64,000 nt of DNA. Origin: Colwellia sp. Its GTDB lineage: Bacteria > Pseudomonadota > Gammaproteobacteria > Enterobacterales > Alteromonadaceae. The first letter of the stretch is position 1, and every line of letters starts with the position of its first letter. This document shows positions 1-8,913 of this stretch, one piece after another. The notes beneath the pieces are model-generated. The model was not told where the DNA came from, searched no databases, and worked only from the letters and a program-made list of their open reading frames with translations. A program made the translations under genes and the position numbers. Location of the stretch: assembly GCA_013215655.1 (NCBI GenBank), contig JABSOX010000016.1:57950-121949 (forward strand), read 5' to 3'.

Positions 1-1
1 T

Positions 2-463
2 TTTAACTTCTCATCATTAAAAAACTATAGTACTTACGATCGTAACTCCCCTTTTAGTGAATTCCAAAATATTAGTGACACCATGCGTAACAGCATTGAA
101 ATCGCCATTGAGCAAGCCTTAGATGAAAAAGGATACCAATATCAACGTGTTACCGGTGCTGATGTGGTGGTGACTTACCATCTGATTAATCATAATAATA
201 AAGAATTGAGAGAGTACAATAAAGGTATTCGTTATTGTCAGTGGTGCTTAAAGGGCGGTAGTGAAAAGGTCAATAGCAGACATTGGCAGATGAATTCGGG
301 TAGCTTAATTATTGATTTTGTCGATACTAAGGATAACCGTTCAGTATGGCGTAGTGTTTATCCTTTACGTATTAAAGAAAAAGATAGTAGTTTTGAAATC
401 CAAGAGAAAATAGTTTCAGCAATTAGTTCGATGATGTCAAAGCTACCAAATAAAGCTTCTTAA
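2..463 (+). CDS. DUF4136 domain protein, 5' end outside the window
   Basis: The frame that holds the ATG at 83 stays open back to the first bases of the window. It encodes a plausible DUF4136 beginning (FNFSSLKNYSTYDRN...) before that ATG, so the real start lies upstream and the ATG at 83 is probably internal. Family landmarks are a helix rich in I/A/E followed by KGYQ, then ADVVVTYH, and a later SGSLIIDFVDTKDNRSVWR block like the 'G.L.vD..D......W.G' core of DUF4136. DUF4136 proteins are usually exported lipoproteins of about 180-200 residues with unknown function. The signal peptide would be in the missing part. The family call is good; no role can be given. Confidence 0.7.
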   Translation, partial: FNFSSLKNYSTYDRNSPFSEFQNISDTMRNSIEIAIEQALDEKGYQYQRVTGADVVVTYHLINHNNKELREYNKGIRYCQWCLKGGSEKVNSRHWQMNSGSLIIDFVDTKDNRSVWRSVYPLRIKEKDSSFEIQEKIVSAISSMMSKLPNKAS

Positions 464-612
464 ATTGTAATTTTATATCGATAAAAGGCGAAATTTTTTT
501 TACTCGTAGCAGGTCTATATAAGCGGTTATATAAGCGTTTATATGTCGCGAGTGTACAAATAATGAACTAAACTGATAAGTATTAACAATACCTCAATAT
601 GAAAAGGAGTTA

Positions 613-1119
613 ATGATGAAAAGTTTAATGATGGTATGGGTTGGTCTCATGCTAACCGTATTTTCTGTACCAAATTCAAATGCCGCTGATGCAGAGGTAA
701 CTTGGACAAATTCTGATAAATATCGAGATATTAGATCGGGTTTTGATAATCGTAAACGTTTTAAAGAACGTACTTTTAAATCTTTTGAAATACACTTTGC
801 TACTTTAGCTGAAAGACTACCTGTGGGATTACTCTTAAAAATTGATGTTACTGACGTTGATTTAGCCGGAGATGTGCATTTTGATAGTAATCGTCAAATT
901 CGAGTAGTGCGAGATATTTACTTTCCTCGTTTGAAGTTTTCATATGAATTATTCAATGTTGATAAAAGCATAGTAACCTCAGGTGATATCAACTTAAAAG
1001 ATATGAGCTTTATGTTAAATCGTAATTTACGTTACCGTAATAAAACACTAGGTTATGAAAAGCGTATGTTAGATAACTGGTTTAAAGATACTTTCCGTAA
1101 TATGTTAGCGAGTAACTAA
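613..1119 (+). CDS. DUF3016 family exported protein
   Basis: A 168-residue protein with a Sec signal peptide: hydrophobic stretch at residues 3-20, with likely cleavage after SNA or nearby at about residue 24. The mature part starts with AEVTWTNSDKYRDIRSG, typical of DUF3016, and ends with an amphipathic helix (LDNWFKDTFRNML). GGAG at 606-609 is only a few bases from the ATG at 613 and better spaced from the second ATG at 616, so translation may begin there. The product is probably periplasmic. DUF3016 has no known function. It stands alone, with a hairpin after its stop. Confidence 0.75.
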   Translation: MMKSLMMVWVGLMLTVFSVPNSNAADAEVTWTNSDKYRDIRSGFDNRKRFKERTFKSFEIHFATLAERLPVGLLLKIDVTDVDLAGDVHFDSNRQIRVVRDIYFPRLKFSYELFNVDKSIVTSGDINLKDMSFMLNRNLRYRNKTLGYEKRMLDNWFKDTFRNMLASN

Positions 1120-1126
1120 TACCACT

Positions 1127-1170
1127 TCACTCACCATTTAAAGCTGTTCTTATGCTTAAGTGGTGAGTGA
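1127..1170. terminator. Inverted repeat between convergent genes, likely shared terminator
   Basis: Arms 1127-1144 and 1154-1170 pair through TCACTCACCA/TGGTGAGTGA and TTAA/GC extensions, with a loop of about 9 bases. A T7 run follows 14 bases later on the + side (1184-1190). The site lies between the converging DUF3016 gene and the 1194-1496 gene. The hairpin is strong, but the T run is offset, so the terminator call is moderate. Confidence 0.5.
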
Positions 1171-1193
1171 TACAGTGATTGATTTTTTTACTC

Positions 1194-1496
1194 TTAACTA
1201 TAACTCTGCTCAAAATTTCCCAGTACAGTAAACAGCTGCTCAATTTTTTTAACTAACGTGATCAATAATGTTTGATCTTTGTTTTTCTGCCATAACATAA
1301 AATCATCAGCAACTTCTTCAACATAGGGTTGAAAGGTATTAGCTGAACTGTTAAAACCAGCATCTTTCGTAAATACTGCTTCAAAGCCTGCTTGTTTTTT
1401 CTCTCTTAAATTTTTTAACGTTGCATCTGCTGTTAATGACTTTTTTAAGATCAATGAAATATTGTCTAATAGCTGTTGGTTAATATTTTTGTTCAT
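1194..1496 (-). CDS. Hypothetical protein, 100 residues
   Basis: I do not recognise this family. The product is small, soluble and probably mostly helical. It has an N-terminal leucine/isoleucine-rich helix (residues 7-30), a KK..GFEAVFTKDAGF middle, and a C-terminal helix (LVKKIEQLFTVL). There is no signal peptide, membrane segment or cysteine. It lies 41 bases downstream of epmB on the same strand and could be co-transcribed with it. The coding call rests on length, position and a sensible composition. Confidence 0.5.
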   Translation of the reverse strand: MNKNINQQLLDNISLILKKSLTADATLKNLREKKQAGFEAVFTKDAGFNSSANTFQPYVEEVADDFMLWQKNKDQTLLITLVKKIEQLFTVLGNFEQSYS

Positions 1497-1537
1497 GTGT
1501 ATTTCTCTAGAAATTATTGATTCAAAATATCGCAGTA

Positions 1538-2575
1538 TTATGTCAAATTAATTGGGGTTTTGTTAGCTTGTCCTGCAATTTCTCGAACAAGTTTTGGCAT
1601 TAAAAAACCGGGTAGTATTGCCATCATTTCTTTGACGATTTTAATCGCATCGTTTTCAGTAACATTAAAATGAGCGGCACCCTGTACGGGATCAAACATA
1701 TGTAAATAATAGGGTTGAATGCCGTTATCAAAGAGCTCTTCACTTAGTTGTGCCAAAACATTGGCATTATCATTAATACCTTTAAGCAAAACACTTTGAT
1801 TAAATAGAGGAATGCGCGCTTTACGCAGTGGTTCTAAGGCGTCAATGAGTATCTGGTCAATTTCATTAGGGTGATTGATATGTAGTACTATCGTCGCTTT
1901 TAATCGACTCATACTTAACTGTTCTACTAAGTTTATTGTAATGCGTTGTGGGATCACGACAGGTAAACGGGTATGAAGTCGCAAGCGTTTAACGTGGGCG
2001 ATATTCTCTATTTGTTTAATCAGCCAAGTTAAGTGTTCATCACTGGCCATCAATGGGTCGCCACCACTAAAAATAACTTCTGATATTTCATCATGTTCAG
2101 CTATGTAAGTAAGTGCTTGCTGCCAGCGTGCTTTATTTGGACTGTTATCTGCATAAGGAAAATGTCGTCTGAAACAGTAGCGACAGTTAACCGCACACCC
2201 CGCTTTTACAATCATCAATACCCGATGTTTATATTTATGTAATAGTCCTTCGACAACCGTATCATGTTCTTCTAAAGGGTCTTCAACAAAACCATCGGTG
2301 ACAATAAATTCTTGTGTTAAAGGCATTACTTGCATCAATAGTGGATCGTTAATATCGCCATTTTTCATACGTTTAATAAAAGGACGTGGTATACGAACGG
2401 GAAATAACTGCCTTGCTTTAAAATGTTGAAAATAATCATCCGGCGAAATATTCAAGATTTCCAACAACTCTTTAGGGTCGGTAACCACATTCGCTAATTC
2501 TTGTTGCCAAGAAATGAGAATTTTAGTGGCTATTATTGGTGATGTTTTATTTTCAGTTGAATTTACTAATATCAT
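1538..2575 (-). CDS. epmB: EF-P beta-lysylation protein EpmB (lysine 2,3-aminomutase-like radical SAM enzyme)
   Basis: EpmB (YjeK) turns (S)-alpha-lysine into (R)-beta-lysine, which EpmA ligates to Lys34 of EF-P. The 345-residue protein carries the radical-SAM cluster motif CxxxCxxC at C127, C131 and C134 (CAVNCRYCFRRHF). It also has the GGDPL motif (SGGDPLMASD) for SAM binding and lysine-aminomutase features such as the LHTRLPVVIP segment. Length matches the EpmB group (about 340) rather than true KamA enzymes (over 400). efp lies about 3.2 kb away, divergently. In enterobacteria epmB and efp are immediate neighbours; here a signalling gene separates them. No epmA is in the window. Confidence 0.95.
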   Translation of the reverse strand: MILVNSTENKTSPIIATKILISWQQELANVVTDPKELLEILNISPDDYFQHFKARQLFPVRIPRPFIKRMKNGDINDPLLMQVMPLTQEFIVTDGFVEDPLEEHDTVVEGLLHKYKHRVLMIVKAGCAVNCRYCFRRHFPYADNSPNKARWQQALTYIAEHDEISEVIFSGGDPLMASDEHLTWLIKQIENIAHVKRLRLHTRLPVVIPQRITINLVEQLSMSRLKATIVLHINHPNEIDQILIDALEPLRKARIPLFNQSVLLKGINDNANVLAQLSEELFDNGIQPYYLHMFDPVQGAAHFNVTENDAIKIVKEMMAILPGFLMPKLVREIAGQANKTPINLT

Positions 2576-2796
2576 ATTTTAAAAGTGACTACGGTGAATC
2601 GTTTTATGAGCTTTCACTGGATTTTGATAGGTATTTTATCATAGAAAAGAGTGATTTTAATGTTTTGTAAATACTGGGCATACATTATTGGCAGTTATCA
2701 CTAACAAAGTAAGAGTGCATATATCTAATCTGATAAGTAAGAATTAACATCTAAAGAAACAGTATTCTCTATGCACAAAGTGGTGGTGAATAATAT

Positions 2797-5073
2797 TTAA
2801 CTTCTGGTCAATAGTTTTGAAATTTCATCGGCACTGATGGGTTTACTAAATAAATATCCCTGCGCTGAATCACACTCTAGTTCTTGAAGTAAGTCAAACT
2901 GTTTGCGTTTTTCAATTCCTTCTGCGGTGATTTCGTAACCCAGACTATGCCCCATTTCAATCATAGACTTAATCAGAATACGTGCTTTCTTATCGGTAAG
3001 CATGTCATCCATAAAATACTTATCGATCTTTAGGAAATCTACATTTAAGTGTTTAAGGGACGCGAAAGATGAATAACCTATGCCAAAATCATCAATTGCT
3101 AACAAAACGCCGAGTTTTTTTAAGCGCTCAAAAACATCGAGATTTTTAGTATTTGTCTGTACTACTCCTTCGGTTACTTCAAGCTCAAGATCGCCCGGAG
3201 TTATATCTGTCTCATCGATAATACGCTTAACTAGCGGTACTAGCTCACTATCGAGAAAATGGCTGGGGGAAATATTAACGGCCATGCGTAAAGTCTGAAA
3301 ACCAGCTTTATGCCAAAGGCTTAACTGATTACAAGCCGTTTTTAATACCCATTCAGTGAGTGGTTTTATCATTCCTATTTGTTCTGCTAATTTGATAAAC
3401 TCTGTTGGAGAAACCTCTCCCAGCTGAGGATGATACCAGCGTGATAAAGCTTCAACACTCTCTATTTTACCGGTATTTATGTCTATTTTAGGTTGATAAA
3501 CAATTGATAGTTGCTGCTTTTCTATTGCTTCTCTTAAGTACTGCTCCACCTTGAATCGATACTCAGCCCTAAGTGTTAGCTCTTCTTGATAGAAAGCATA
3601 ACGATTTTTACCGAAATCTTTTGCTGAGTACAAGGCAGTATCTGCTGCTTTTAATAGTGTCAGTAGACTATTTCCGTTTTCAGGATAGTGTGCAATTCCT
3701 ATACTACAAGCGGGAGTATATTTTCTACCGACAAACTCTACAGGACATGCTATGAGATCGAGACAACGCTGAGCGACATGTGCAGTCCCATAGTCATCCA
3801 CAATATCGTTTACAACAATACAAAATTCATCGCCACTAAGTCGTGCAATATAGTCAATTTCCCGACAGGCACTTTTCAGGCGAAGTGCTACTTCTTTAAG
3901 TAGTAAGTCACCAACATCATGCCCTAGACTATCGTTAACATTTTTGAAATTATCCAGATCGATATATAACAAACCAAACTGGCGATTATTGCGAGCTGAG
4001 GTTTTTACTAATTCATCAATGTTTAAATAAAAATGAGTACGACTAGAAAGTCCGGTGAGCTCATCGGTATAAGCTAAATCCCGAATATGTTTTTGATTCA
4101 GCTCTCGTTCCATTACAATGCCGGCCAGCCTTGATGCTGATACAAGGTCTTTTGATTCTTCTTTGTTGGGTAATGCGGGGTAATCATAATACATACCAAA
4201 AGCACCAAGTACCTTTCCTGCCGCGTTTTTAATTGGCTCAGACCAGCAGCAGCGCATACCATAAGGAAGAGCCACATGTTTTAATTTTGCCCATTTAGGA
4301 TCCGTTTCTATATTTTCAACAAGCACACGTTGTCCTGTGAAAGTGGATGTACCACAAGAGCCAACACCAGGGCCATTGACAAGACCGTTTACAGCATCAC
4401 AATAGCCTTTTGGTAGGCTTGGTGCACCACCATGTTTAAGTATATTCCCTTCTAATTCGAGCATTGAACATCGCAAGCCAGGATGTCGCTCCTCGTACAA
4501 TAAAGCAATTTCAATATAAATTTCTGATACTGGTTTCCCTTTTGCGATCATTTCAATAATTTTGTTATGTCTTTCTTCGAATTGTTTTGCTTTTTTTTGG
4601 GGAGTAATATCTACATGGGTACCAATTAGACGTATGGGTTCACTATTTGGCTCACGAGTGACTTTAAACGCTCGAGAGCGAACAAAAATATCATGACCAT
4701 TTTTATGATGCATGCGCATTTCAACTTCAAAAAACTCTGCTTCTCCAGTTAAGTATTCCTGAACTTTTTTTAAAACAGAGTCTTTTTCCTCGGTATGGAC
4801 CAAAGTAGCCCATGTCGTCAAATTATTTTCGAGCTCATTGTCATCATAACCCAGCATGCTTTTCCAGCGAGGAGAGTAATAGACGTCATCTGTTGCTAAG
4901 TTCCAGTCCCATAGCCCATCACTAGCACCACGCATTGCCAGAGCAAACCGCTCTTCACTATTGAAAAGCCGAGCCGTATGCGTTTCAGTAGTTTGATGTA
5001 AAGACAAAAGCTCAGTACGTAATTTTTGGATCTCGTTGAGCAGTTGAAGTTCAGTGTTATTGGTTTCATTCAT
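2797..5073 (-). CDS. PAS-GAF-GGDEF-EAL cyclic-di-GMP protein
   Basis: 758 residues, no signal peptide or membrane segment, so cytoplasmic. Order: coiled-coil start (1-35), PAS with PAC (about 40-160; ASDGLWDWNL near 50), GAF (about 165-325, with several cysteines: C225, C240, C275-276), GGDEF (about 330-495) and EAL (about 510-750). The GGDEF signature is SGDEF at 413-417; a first-position G-to-S change is tolerated in some active cyclases. The EAL domain keeps EAL at 541-543 (EALSRW), DDFG and ITAEGIE, so phosphodiesterase activity is plausible. Whether it makes or degrades c-di-GMP cannot be read from sequence. It lies between epmB (same strand, 221 bases away) and efp. Confidence 0.9.
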   Translation of the reverse strand: MNETNNTELQLLNEIQKLRTELLSLHQTTETHTARLFNSEERFALAMRGASDGLWDWNLATDDVYYSPRWKSMLGYDDNELENNLTTWATLVHTEEKDSVLKKVQEYLTGEAEFFEVEMRMHHKNGHDIFVRSRAFKVTREPNSEPIRLIGTHVDITPQKKAKQFEERHNKIIEMIAKGKPVSEIYIEIALLYEERHPGLRCSMLELEGNILKHGGAPSLPKGYCDAVNGLVNGPGVGSCGTSTFTGQRVLVENIETDPKWAKLKHVALPYGMRCCWSEPIKNAAGKVLGAFGMYYDYPALPNKEESKDLVSASRLAGIVMERELNQKHIRDLAYTDELTGLSSRTHFYLNIDELVKTSARNNRQFGLLYIDLDNFKNVNDSLGHDVGDLLLKEVALRLKSACREIDYIARLSGDEFCIVVNDIVDDYGTAHVAQRCLDLIACPVEFVGRKYTPACSIGIAHYPENGNSLLTLLKAADTALYSAKDFGKNRYAFYQEELTLRAEYRFKVEQYLREAIEKQQLSIVYQPKIDINTGKIESVEALSRWYHPQLGEVSPTEFIKLAEQIGMIKPLTEWVLKTACNQLSLWHKAGFQTLRMAVNISPSHFLDSELVPLVKRIIDETDITPGDLELEVTEGVVQTNTKNLDVFERLKKLGVLLAIDDFGIGYSSFASLKHLNVDFLKIDKYFMDDMLTDKKARILIKSMIEMGHSLGYEITAEGIEKRKQFDLLQELECDSAQGYLFSKPISADEISKLLTRS

Positions 5074-5792
5074 ACCATTCTCAATGCTACTACACTAAAT
5101 GAACTTTGCCGTTGAGGGGTGTCTATAAAATATTGCTAGGAAAGATGAAATCCATTTTCTAACAAAAATTAGCCAATACCTTCCTACCAATGTTTTGTCA
5201 CTAAACCATACATTTCTATAAATTAGACAATTGCAGTCATTATTTTAGTTCACACGATAGCTCGTTAAACTATTTGGAGTAACGATACTAATAATTAGAA
5301 AGATGTCTTAAGTATATGACAATTTCCATTTATTGGATCTTAATAAGCATTCATCTAGCATTGGTAAAGTTAGATTAAGTAATCTAACGGTAGAAGTTAG
5401 GATATTACATTTATTCGCTTTCTCTATATTAAGCAGCGTGTGCATAATATTTAAAATACTTATGTCTGCTTTTTTTTCGAGAATAACGTCAATTTAGAAT
5501 GTTCTGAGCCCATAAATTCGTCCTTCTTTTTGGTGATTTTATTTTTAAATCTCACTAGTTTTTGTAGCTAAGATAAATTAACTCCGTTAATAAAAAGATT
5601 GGTTGCAAAGCTTCTTCTTAAGTTAGGTAAAATGAAATGTTAAAAAATACAGCTATGTAAGGCATTTTTATATTAATTGCCAAAAACAGTTATCGGGAAC
5701 ATATAATCTTTAAAAAACGATGAAAAAAACACGTATAAGAGTTATTATCTGCGGCATTTATAATCTCAGTATCTTTGTAGAGCACAATTTAT
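5074..5792. other. 719-base AT-rich gene-free stretch
   Basis: This lies between the starts of the divergent PAS-GAF-GGDEF-EAL gene and efp. I find no credible coding frame. It contains a 20-base palindrome at 5369-5388 (arms GTTAGATTA/TAATCTAAC, 2-base centre) that could be a regulator site, and a candidate efp promoter at 5678-5708. The remainder is AT-rich DNA with homopolymer T runs. Confidence 0.6.
5678..5708 (+). promoter_or_regulatory. Candidate sigma-70 promoter of efp
   Basis: TTGCCA at 5678-5683 and a perfect TATAAT at 5703-5708, 85 bases before the efp start. The spacing of 19 bases is longer than the ideal 17, so the -10 box is more convincing than the -35 box. Confidence 0.35.
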
Positions 5793-6362
5793 ATGGCTAA
5801 TTTCAGTACAAACCAGTTCAAAGCTGGGCTTAAAATAATGCTTGATGGCGAACCTTGTAACATTCTTGAAAATGAAAATGTTAAACCGGGTAAAGGCCAA
5901 GCATTTAATCGCGTAAAAATTCGTAAACTTATTTCCGGCAAAGTGCTTGAAAAAACCTTTAAGTCAGGGGATTCGGTTGAAGGCGCTGATGTAATGGAAG
6001 TTGAGCTTGCTTATCTTTATGCTGACGGTGAATTCTGGCACTTTATGAATAATGAGAGCTTTGAACAAATCGCAGCCGATGATAAAGCGGTTGCCGATAG
6101 TGTAAAATGGTTGGTTGAAGGTAATATTTGTACTCTTACTTTGTGGAATGATAATCCTATTATTGTTACGCCGCCAAATTTTGTTGAGATTGCTGTTACT
6201 GAAACGGATCCCGGTTTAAAAGGTGATACAGCAGGTACGGGTGGAAAACCTGCAACATTAGCGACTGGTGCGGTTGTACGTGTACCTTTGTTTATCCAAA
6301 TTGGTGAAATAGTTAAAGTTGATACACGTTCAGGTGAATACGTATCACGCGCCAGTAAATAA
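5793..6362 (+). CDS. efp: Elongation factor P
   Basis: EF-P relieves ribosome stalling at consecutive prolines by binding between the P and E sites. The 189-residue length is normal. The modification loop reads KPGKGQAF with the target lysine exactly at position 34, matching the EpmA/EpmB type rather than the arginine-32 (EarP) type. The three barrel domains are present, including the C-terminal [19 protein letters not shown] signature. The presence of epmB in the window supports beta-lysylation. The gene is monocistronic, with a terminator after it. Confidence 0.98.
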   Translation: MANFSTNQFKAGLKIMLDGEPCNILENENVKPGKGQAFNRVKIRKLISGKVLEKTFKSGDSVEGADVMEVELAYLYADGEFWHFMNNESFEQIAADDKAVADSVKWLVEGNICTLTLWNDNPIIVTPPNFVEIAVTETDPGLKGDTAGTGGKPATLATGAVVRVPLFIQIGEIVKVDTRSGEYVSRASK

Positions 6363-6405
6363 ATTCTAAGTGCGGCATGTTTCGCATTTTTTTGATAAAT
6401 ATAAG

Positions 6406-6436
6406 AAGCCAGTTAATGAAAGTTAGCTGGCTTTTT
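6406..6436 (+). terminator. Rho-independent terminator of efp
   Basis: Arms AAGCCAGTTAA (6406-6416) and TTAGCTGGCTT (to 6432) pair with a single G-T wobble, followed by a short T run. It begins 43 bases after the efp stop. Confidence 0.75.
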
Positions 6437-6474
6437 GATTTCAGCTTTAAAGTTAAATGCGCCTTGATTTGATT

Positions 6475-7572
6475 TTATCGATTATCTAACCAAGTCAAAA
6501 CGTCTTTAATTAATTGTTTTTTATATTTATTTGGATTTTTCCAAGTATTGCCAGCAAAAGCTATAGTTAAATCTCTTTTAGGAAAATAGACGGCATCTGA
6601 GCCAAAGCCATTACTAGCACCACCATGGTAAAAATAACTTTCATTGTTGAAGGTGGCTGTATGCATACCTAAACCATAGTTAGTTTTCGTTCCGTTATTC
6701 AATGAACAAAACTGAGTCATTTCTTCAATATTTTTTAAAGGAACTAGTTTGCCTTGCAAAATAGCTCTGTGCCACTTGGCATAATCAAGTACCGAGCCAC
6801 CTATACCTCCAGCACCGTGAGCAATTCGATACTCAGCATAGTTCTCATGTTCAGGAGTAAATAATATTAGCTGCCCATCTTTGTCGTCATAGGCCTTAGC
6901 CATATTTATAGGTTGAAAGGTATCGCCAAGATAATAAGTATTAGATAACTGTAGCGGTGCAATTATATTTTCACGATAGAAGTCGCCAATGCTTTGTTGG
7001 CTGAGTTTCTCAACTAGAACAGCGAGTAATAAATATCCTCCGTTATTGTATTCATATTGCTCTCCTGTACCCGCTATTTTGGGCATCTTATCCATTTGAG
7101 TAATGAGTGTGTTTAATGAGGAAAAATTTGCATTAGAGGGCTCATCACTATCATAAACATCACCTAATCCTGAGGTATGACACAATAGTTGTCGGATAGT
7201 AACGTTACTGTTTTTTAGTACTTTATAAGGTAGGTAATTTTCTATTTGGTCATCTAATTGAAAATATCCCCGACTTTGTAATTGCTGAATGGCAATACTG
7301 GTGAATACTTTGGCATTTGAGCCTAATGCAACAACGGTATTTCTTGTAAATTGTGTTTTATTTTCTATATCGGCGTAACCAAAACCTTTATCAAATATTA
7401 GTTTTTCTTTTTCAAGTATGACGACTTGTAATCCTGAATAGTTATTTTTAATCAGAAAAGATTCGGTGGTTTTAGTGATGATTTTATCTAGCTGTTTGAT
7501 ATTGGCTGATGCTTTATTAGTGAATAGATAAAGCATTGCCAGTAAATATATAAAAAGTAATTTCTTTATCAT
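6475..7572 (-). CDS. Exported class C beta-lactamase-like serine hydrolase
   Basis: 365 residues with an N-terminal signal/anchor (IKKLLFIYLLAMLYLF). It keeps the catalytic motifs of the beta-lactamase / penicillin-binding family: SxxK at S85-K88 (SNAK), YxN at Y175-N177 (YNN), and an HGG motif near residue 316 in place of KTG. HGG is typical of the esterase/peptidase branch (EstB- and D-aminopeptidase-like) rather than true AmpC, so a beta-lactam target is doubtful. It is the third gene of the padR operon and its start overlaps the stop of the preceding gene by four bases (ATGA), implying translational coupling. Probable location is the periplasm. Confidence 0.85.
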   Translation of the reverse strand: MIKKLLFIYLLAMLYLFTNKASANIKQLDKIITKTTESFLIKNNYSGLQVVILEKEKLIFDKGFGYADIENKTQFTRNTVVALGSNAKVFTSIAIQQLQSRGYFQLDDQIENYLPYKVLKNSNVTIRQLLCHTSGLGDVYDSDEPSNANFSSLNTLITQMDKMPKIAGTGEQYEYNNGGYLLLAVLVEKLSQQSIGDFYRENIIAPLQLSNTYYLGDTFQPINMAKAYDDKDGQLILFTPEHENYAEYRIAHGAGGIGGSVLDYAKWHRAILQGKLVPLKNIEEMTQFCSLNNGTKTNYGLGMHTATFNNESYFYHGGASNGFGSDAVYFPKRDLTIAFAGNTWKNPNKYKKQLIKDVLTWLDNR

Positions 7573-8306
7573 GAGTGAGTCTCGACGTTTAGTTGAGTAG
7601 ATAAGTTTTTAACGTTCATATAGGTAATGGGTAGTATCAGATAGAGGATACTGAATAACATGATTGCGACGATGGGACCTACTTGTTGAATGGGCAGTAG
7701 GGTTAGCTTTAAATAGATTGCACCAAATACATAAGGAATAAATAGCCAAAGTAAGCTAAAAATAAAGAAAGTCGCTTTGCTTATTGTGTTTTTCTGTCGA
7801 CAAAATGCAAGAATTTTCACTGAGATAAATGTCCACACTAAAGCTTCAAATTGAAATAAATAACTTAAACCTTTTATTTCATACATGCTTGTTGTGGCTA
7901 GCGGCCAAAAACCTGTTTGAGTTAATATTTTATGAACATTACCATTCTGTAGTTCGGTAAAAATATCGAAATTTATGCCTTCTGTACTATTAATATTTGA
8001 TAACCAAGTGATCAGTAGGTAGATTGAAATAAAAAATATAGTGCCAATAAGCAGCATGATTTTTTGTTTTGAGTTTGCATCAATTAAAGAATTTTTACCG
8101 TGAATAATTGCGTATTGTATGGATGTTGTTAATGCCTGCTGCCAGTATTTTTGTTTAACCATTTGATGATTAGCACTTTTTGCGATTTTCTGATTAAACT
8201 CTTCTGCTAAATCGCCAAGTATTTCATTTTTAATGGTGTTTGGTAAGCATAGTGAAAGTAACCATTCAGCGATTATCGGTGGTTTCGATAAAGGTTTATT
8301 TTTCAT
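7569..8306 (-). CDS. Permease-prefix-domain membrane protein
   Basis: 245 residues. Residues 5-75 resemble the 'permease prefix domain' normally found ahead of FtsX/MacB-like ABC permeases: PPIIAEWLLSLCLP, then EILGDLAEEFNQK and KYWQQ. Instead of a permease, about four hydrophobic helices follow (near 85-105, 125-145, 155-175 and 185-230), and no FtsX or periplasmic domain is visible. It sits one base after padR and overlaps the hydrolase gene, so the three are one operon. In many bacteria PadR regulators lie directly before such prefix-domain permeases. Function unknown; inner membrane. Confidence 0.65.
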   Translation of the reverse strand: MKNKPLSKPPIIAEWLLSLCLPNTIKNEILGDLAEEFNQKIAKSANHQMVKQKYWQQALTTSIQYAIIHGKNSLIDANSKQKIMLLIGTIFFISIYLLITWLSNINSTEGINFDIFTELQNGNVHKILTQTGFWPLATTSMYEIKGLSYLFQFEALVWTFISVKILAFCRQKNTISKATFFIFSLLWLFIPYVFGAIYLKLTLLPIQQVGPIVAIMLFSILYLILPITYMNVKNLSTQLNVETHS

Positions 8307-8307
8307 G

Positions 8308-8643
8308 TTAACTCACCACATTATTAAGTTTTAAACCATGCCAAAGAATATCAAGACTCTTCTTTGTTGCCTGTAATGTGTCTAAGCCTTGTGGTGTTAT
8401 CGTAAGGTAGCGTTTTGCTCGTCCACCTCTTTCAGGAGTTGGCTGGCTGCTGCGAGTGGTAATTAAGTGCTTCTTCTCTAATCTATCAATTGTTGCATAT
8501 AGCGCACCTATGGAAACATCTCTATCAATAAGTTGTTTCACTTGTTGTCGCACAGTTACGCCATAGGCATCATTGTTTAACCTCATAATAGTGAGCAAAA
8601 CTATATGCTCAAATTCACCAAGGTAACTTTCTTTATTTGCCAA
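8308..8643 (-). CDS. PadR family transcriptional regulator
   Basis: 111 residues, the size of a minimal PadR (winged helix plus one dimerisation helix). Landmarks are LGEFEHIVLLTIMRL, AYGVTVRQQV, the wing with GALYATIDRLEKKHLI, and GGRAKRYLTITPQG. It is the first gene of a three-gene operon. PadR proteins usually repress their own operon, and two palindromes directly upstream (8657-8683 and 8710-8726) are the obvious operator candidates. The ligand cannot be predicted. Confidence 0.92.
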   Translation of the reverse strand: MANKESYLGEFEHIVLLTIMRLNNDAYGVTVRQQVKQLIDRDVSIGALYATIDRLEKKHLITTRSSQPTPERGGRAKRYLTITPQGLDTLQATKKSLDILWHGLKLNNVVS

Positions 8644-8656
8644 AATTTTTGCCTTT

Positions 8657-8683
8657 AATATACTTTATTTAATAGAGTATATT
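8657..8683. promoter_or_regulatory. Candidate PadR operator 1
   Basis: A 27-base near-palindrome starting 14 bases upstream of the padR ATG. Arms AATATACT...TATT and AATA...AGTATATT are symmetric apart from one arm pair and the central base. It shares the core TATT-N-AATA with operator 2. Confidence 0.5.
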
Positions 8684-8709
8684 AAAGCGTTCATATAATA
8701 CAAGTTAAT

Positions 8710-8726
8710 CCTCTATTAAATAGAGG
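8710..8726. promoter_or_regulatory. Candidate PadR operator 2
   Basis: A perfect 8+1+8 palindrome, CCTCTATT-A-AATAGAGG. Its centre lies 48 bases from that of operator 1, and the half site matches the AATAGAG half of operator 1. Confidence 0.5.
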
Positions 8727-8913
8727 AAACTATAGCGGCTATGTTCTTAAAGTCTAGTAGCCGTCAAAATTGATAGTTAATATTGGATCTACTTACCCAT
8801 ATTAGAAGTGAAATATGTACATTGATGTACAAAAGCCAGGAAGTGTTGCTTTGAATATTTAACTCTAATCGAAAATTTTTAATTAATATAGGCTCAATTG
8901 AAACACAACTGGA

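Noticed and set aside
2797..5073. Degenerate, inactive GGDEF domain
   Set aside because: SGDEF alone does not prove inactivity, since some SGDEF enzymes are active; no claim is made either way.
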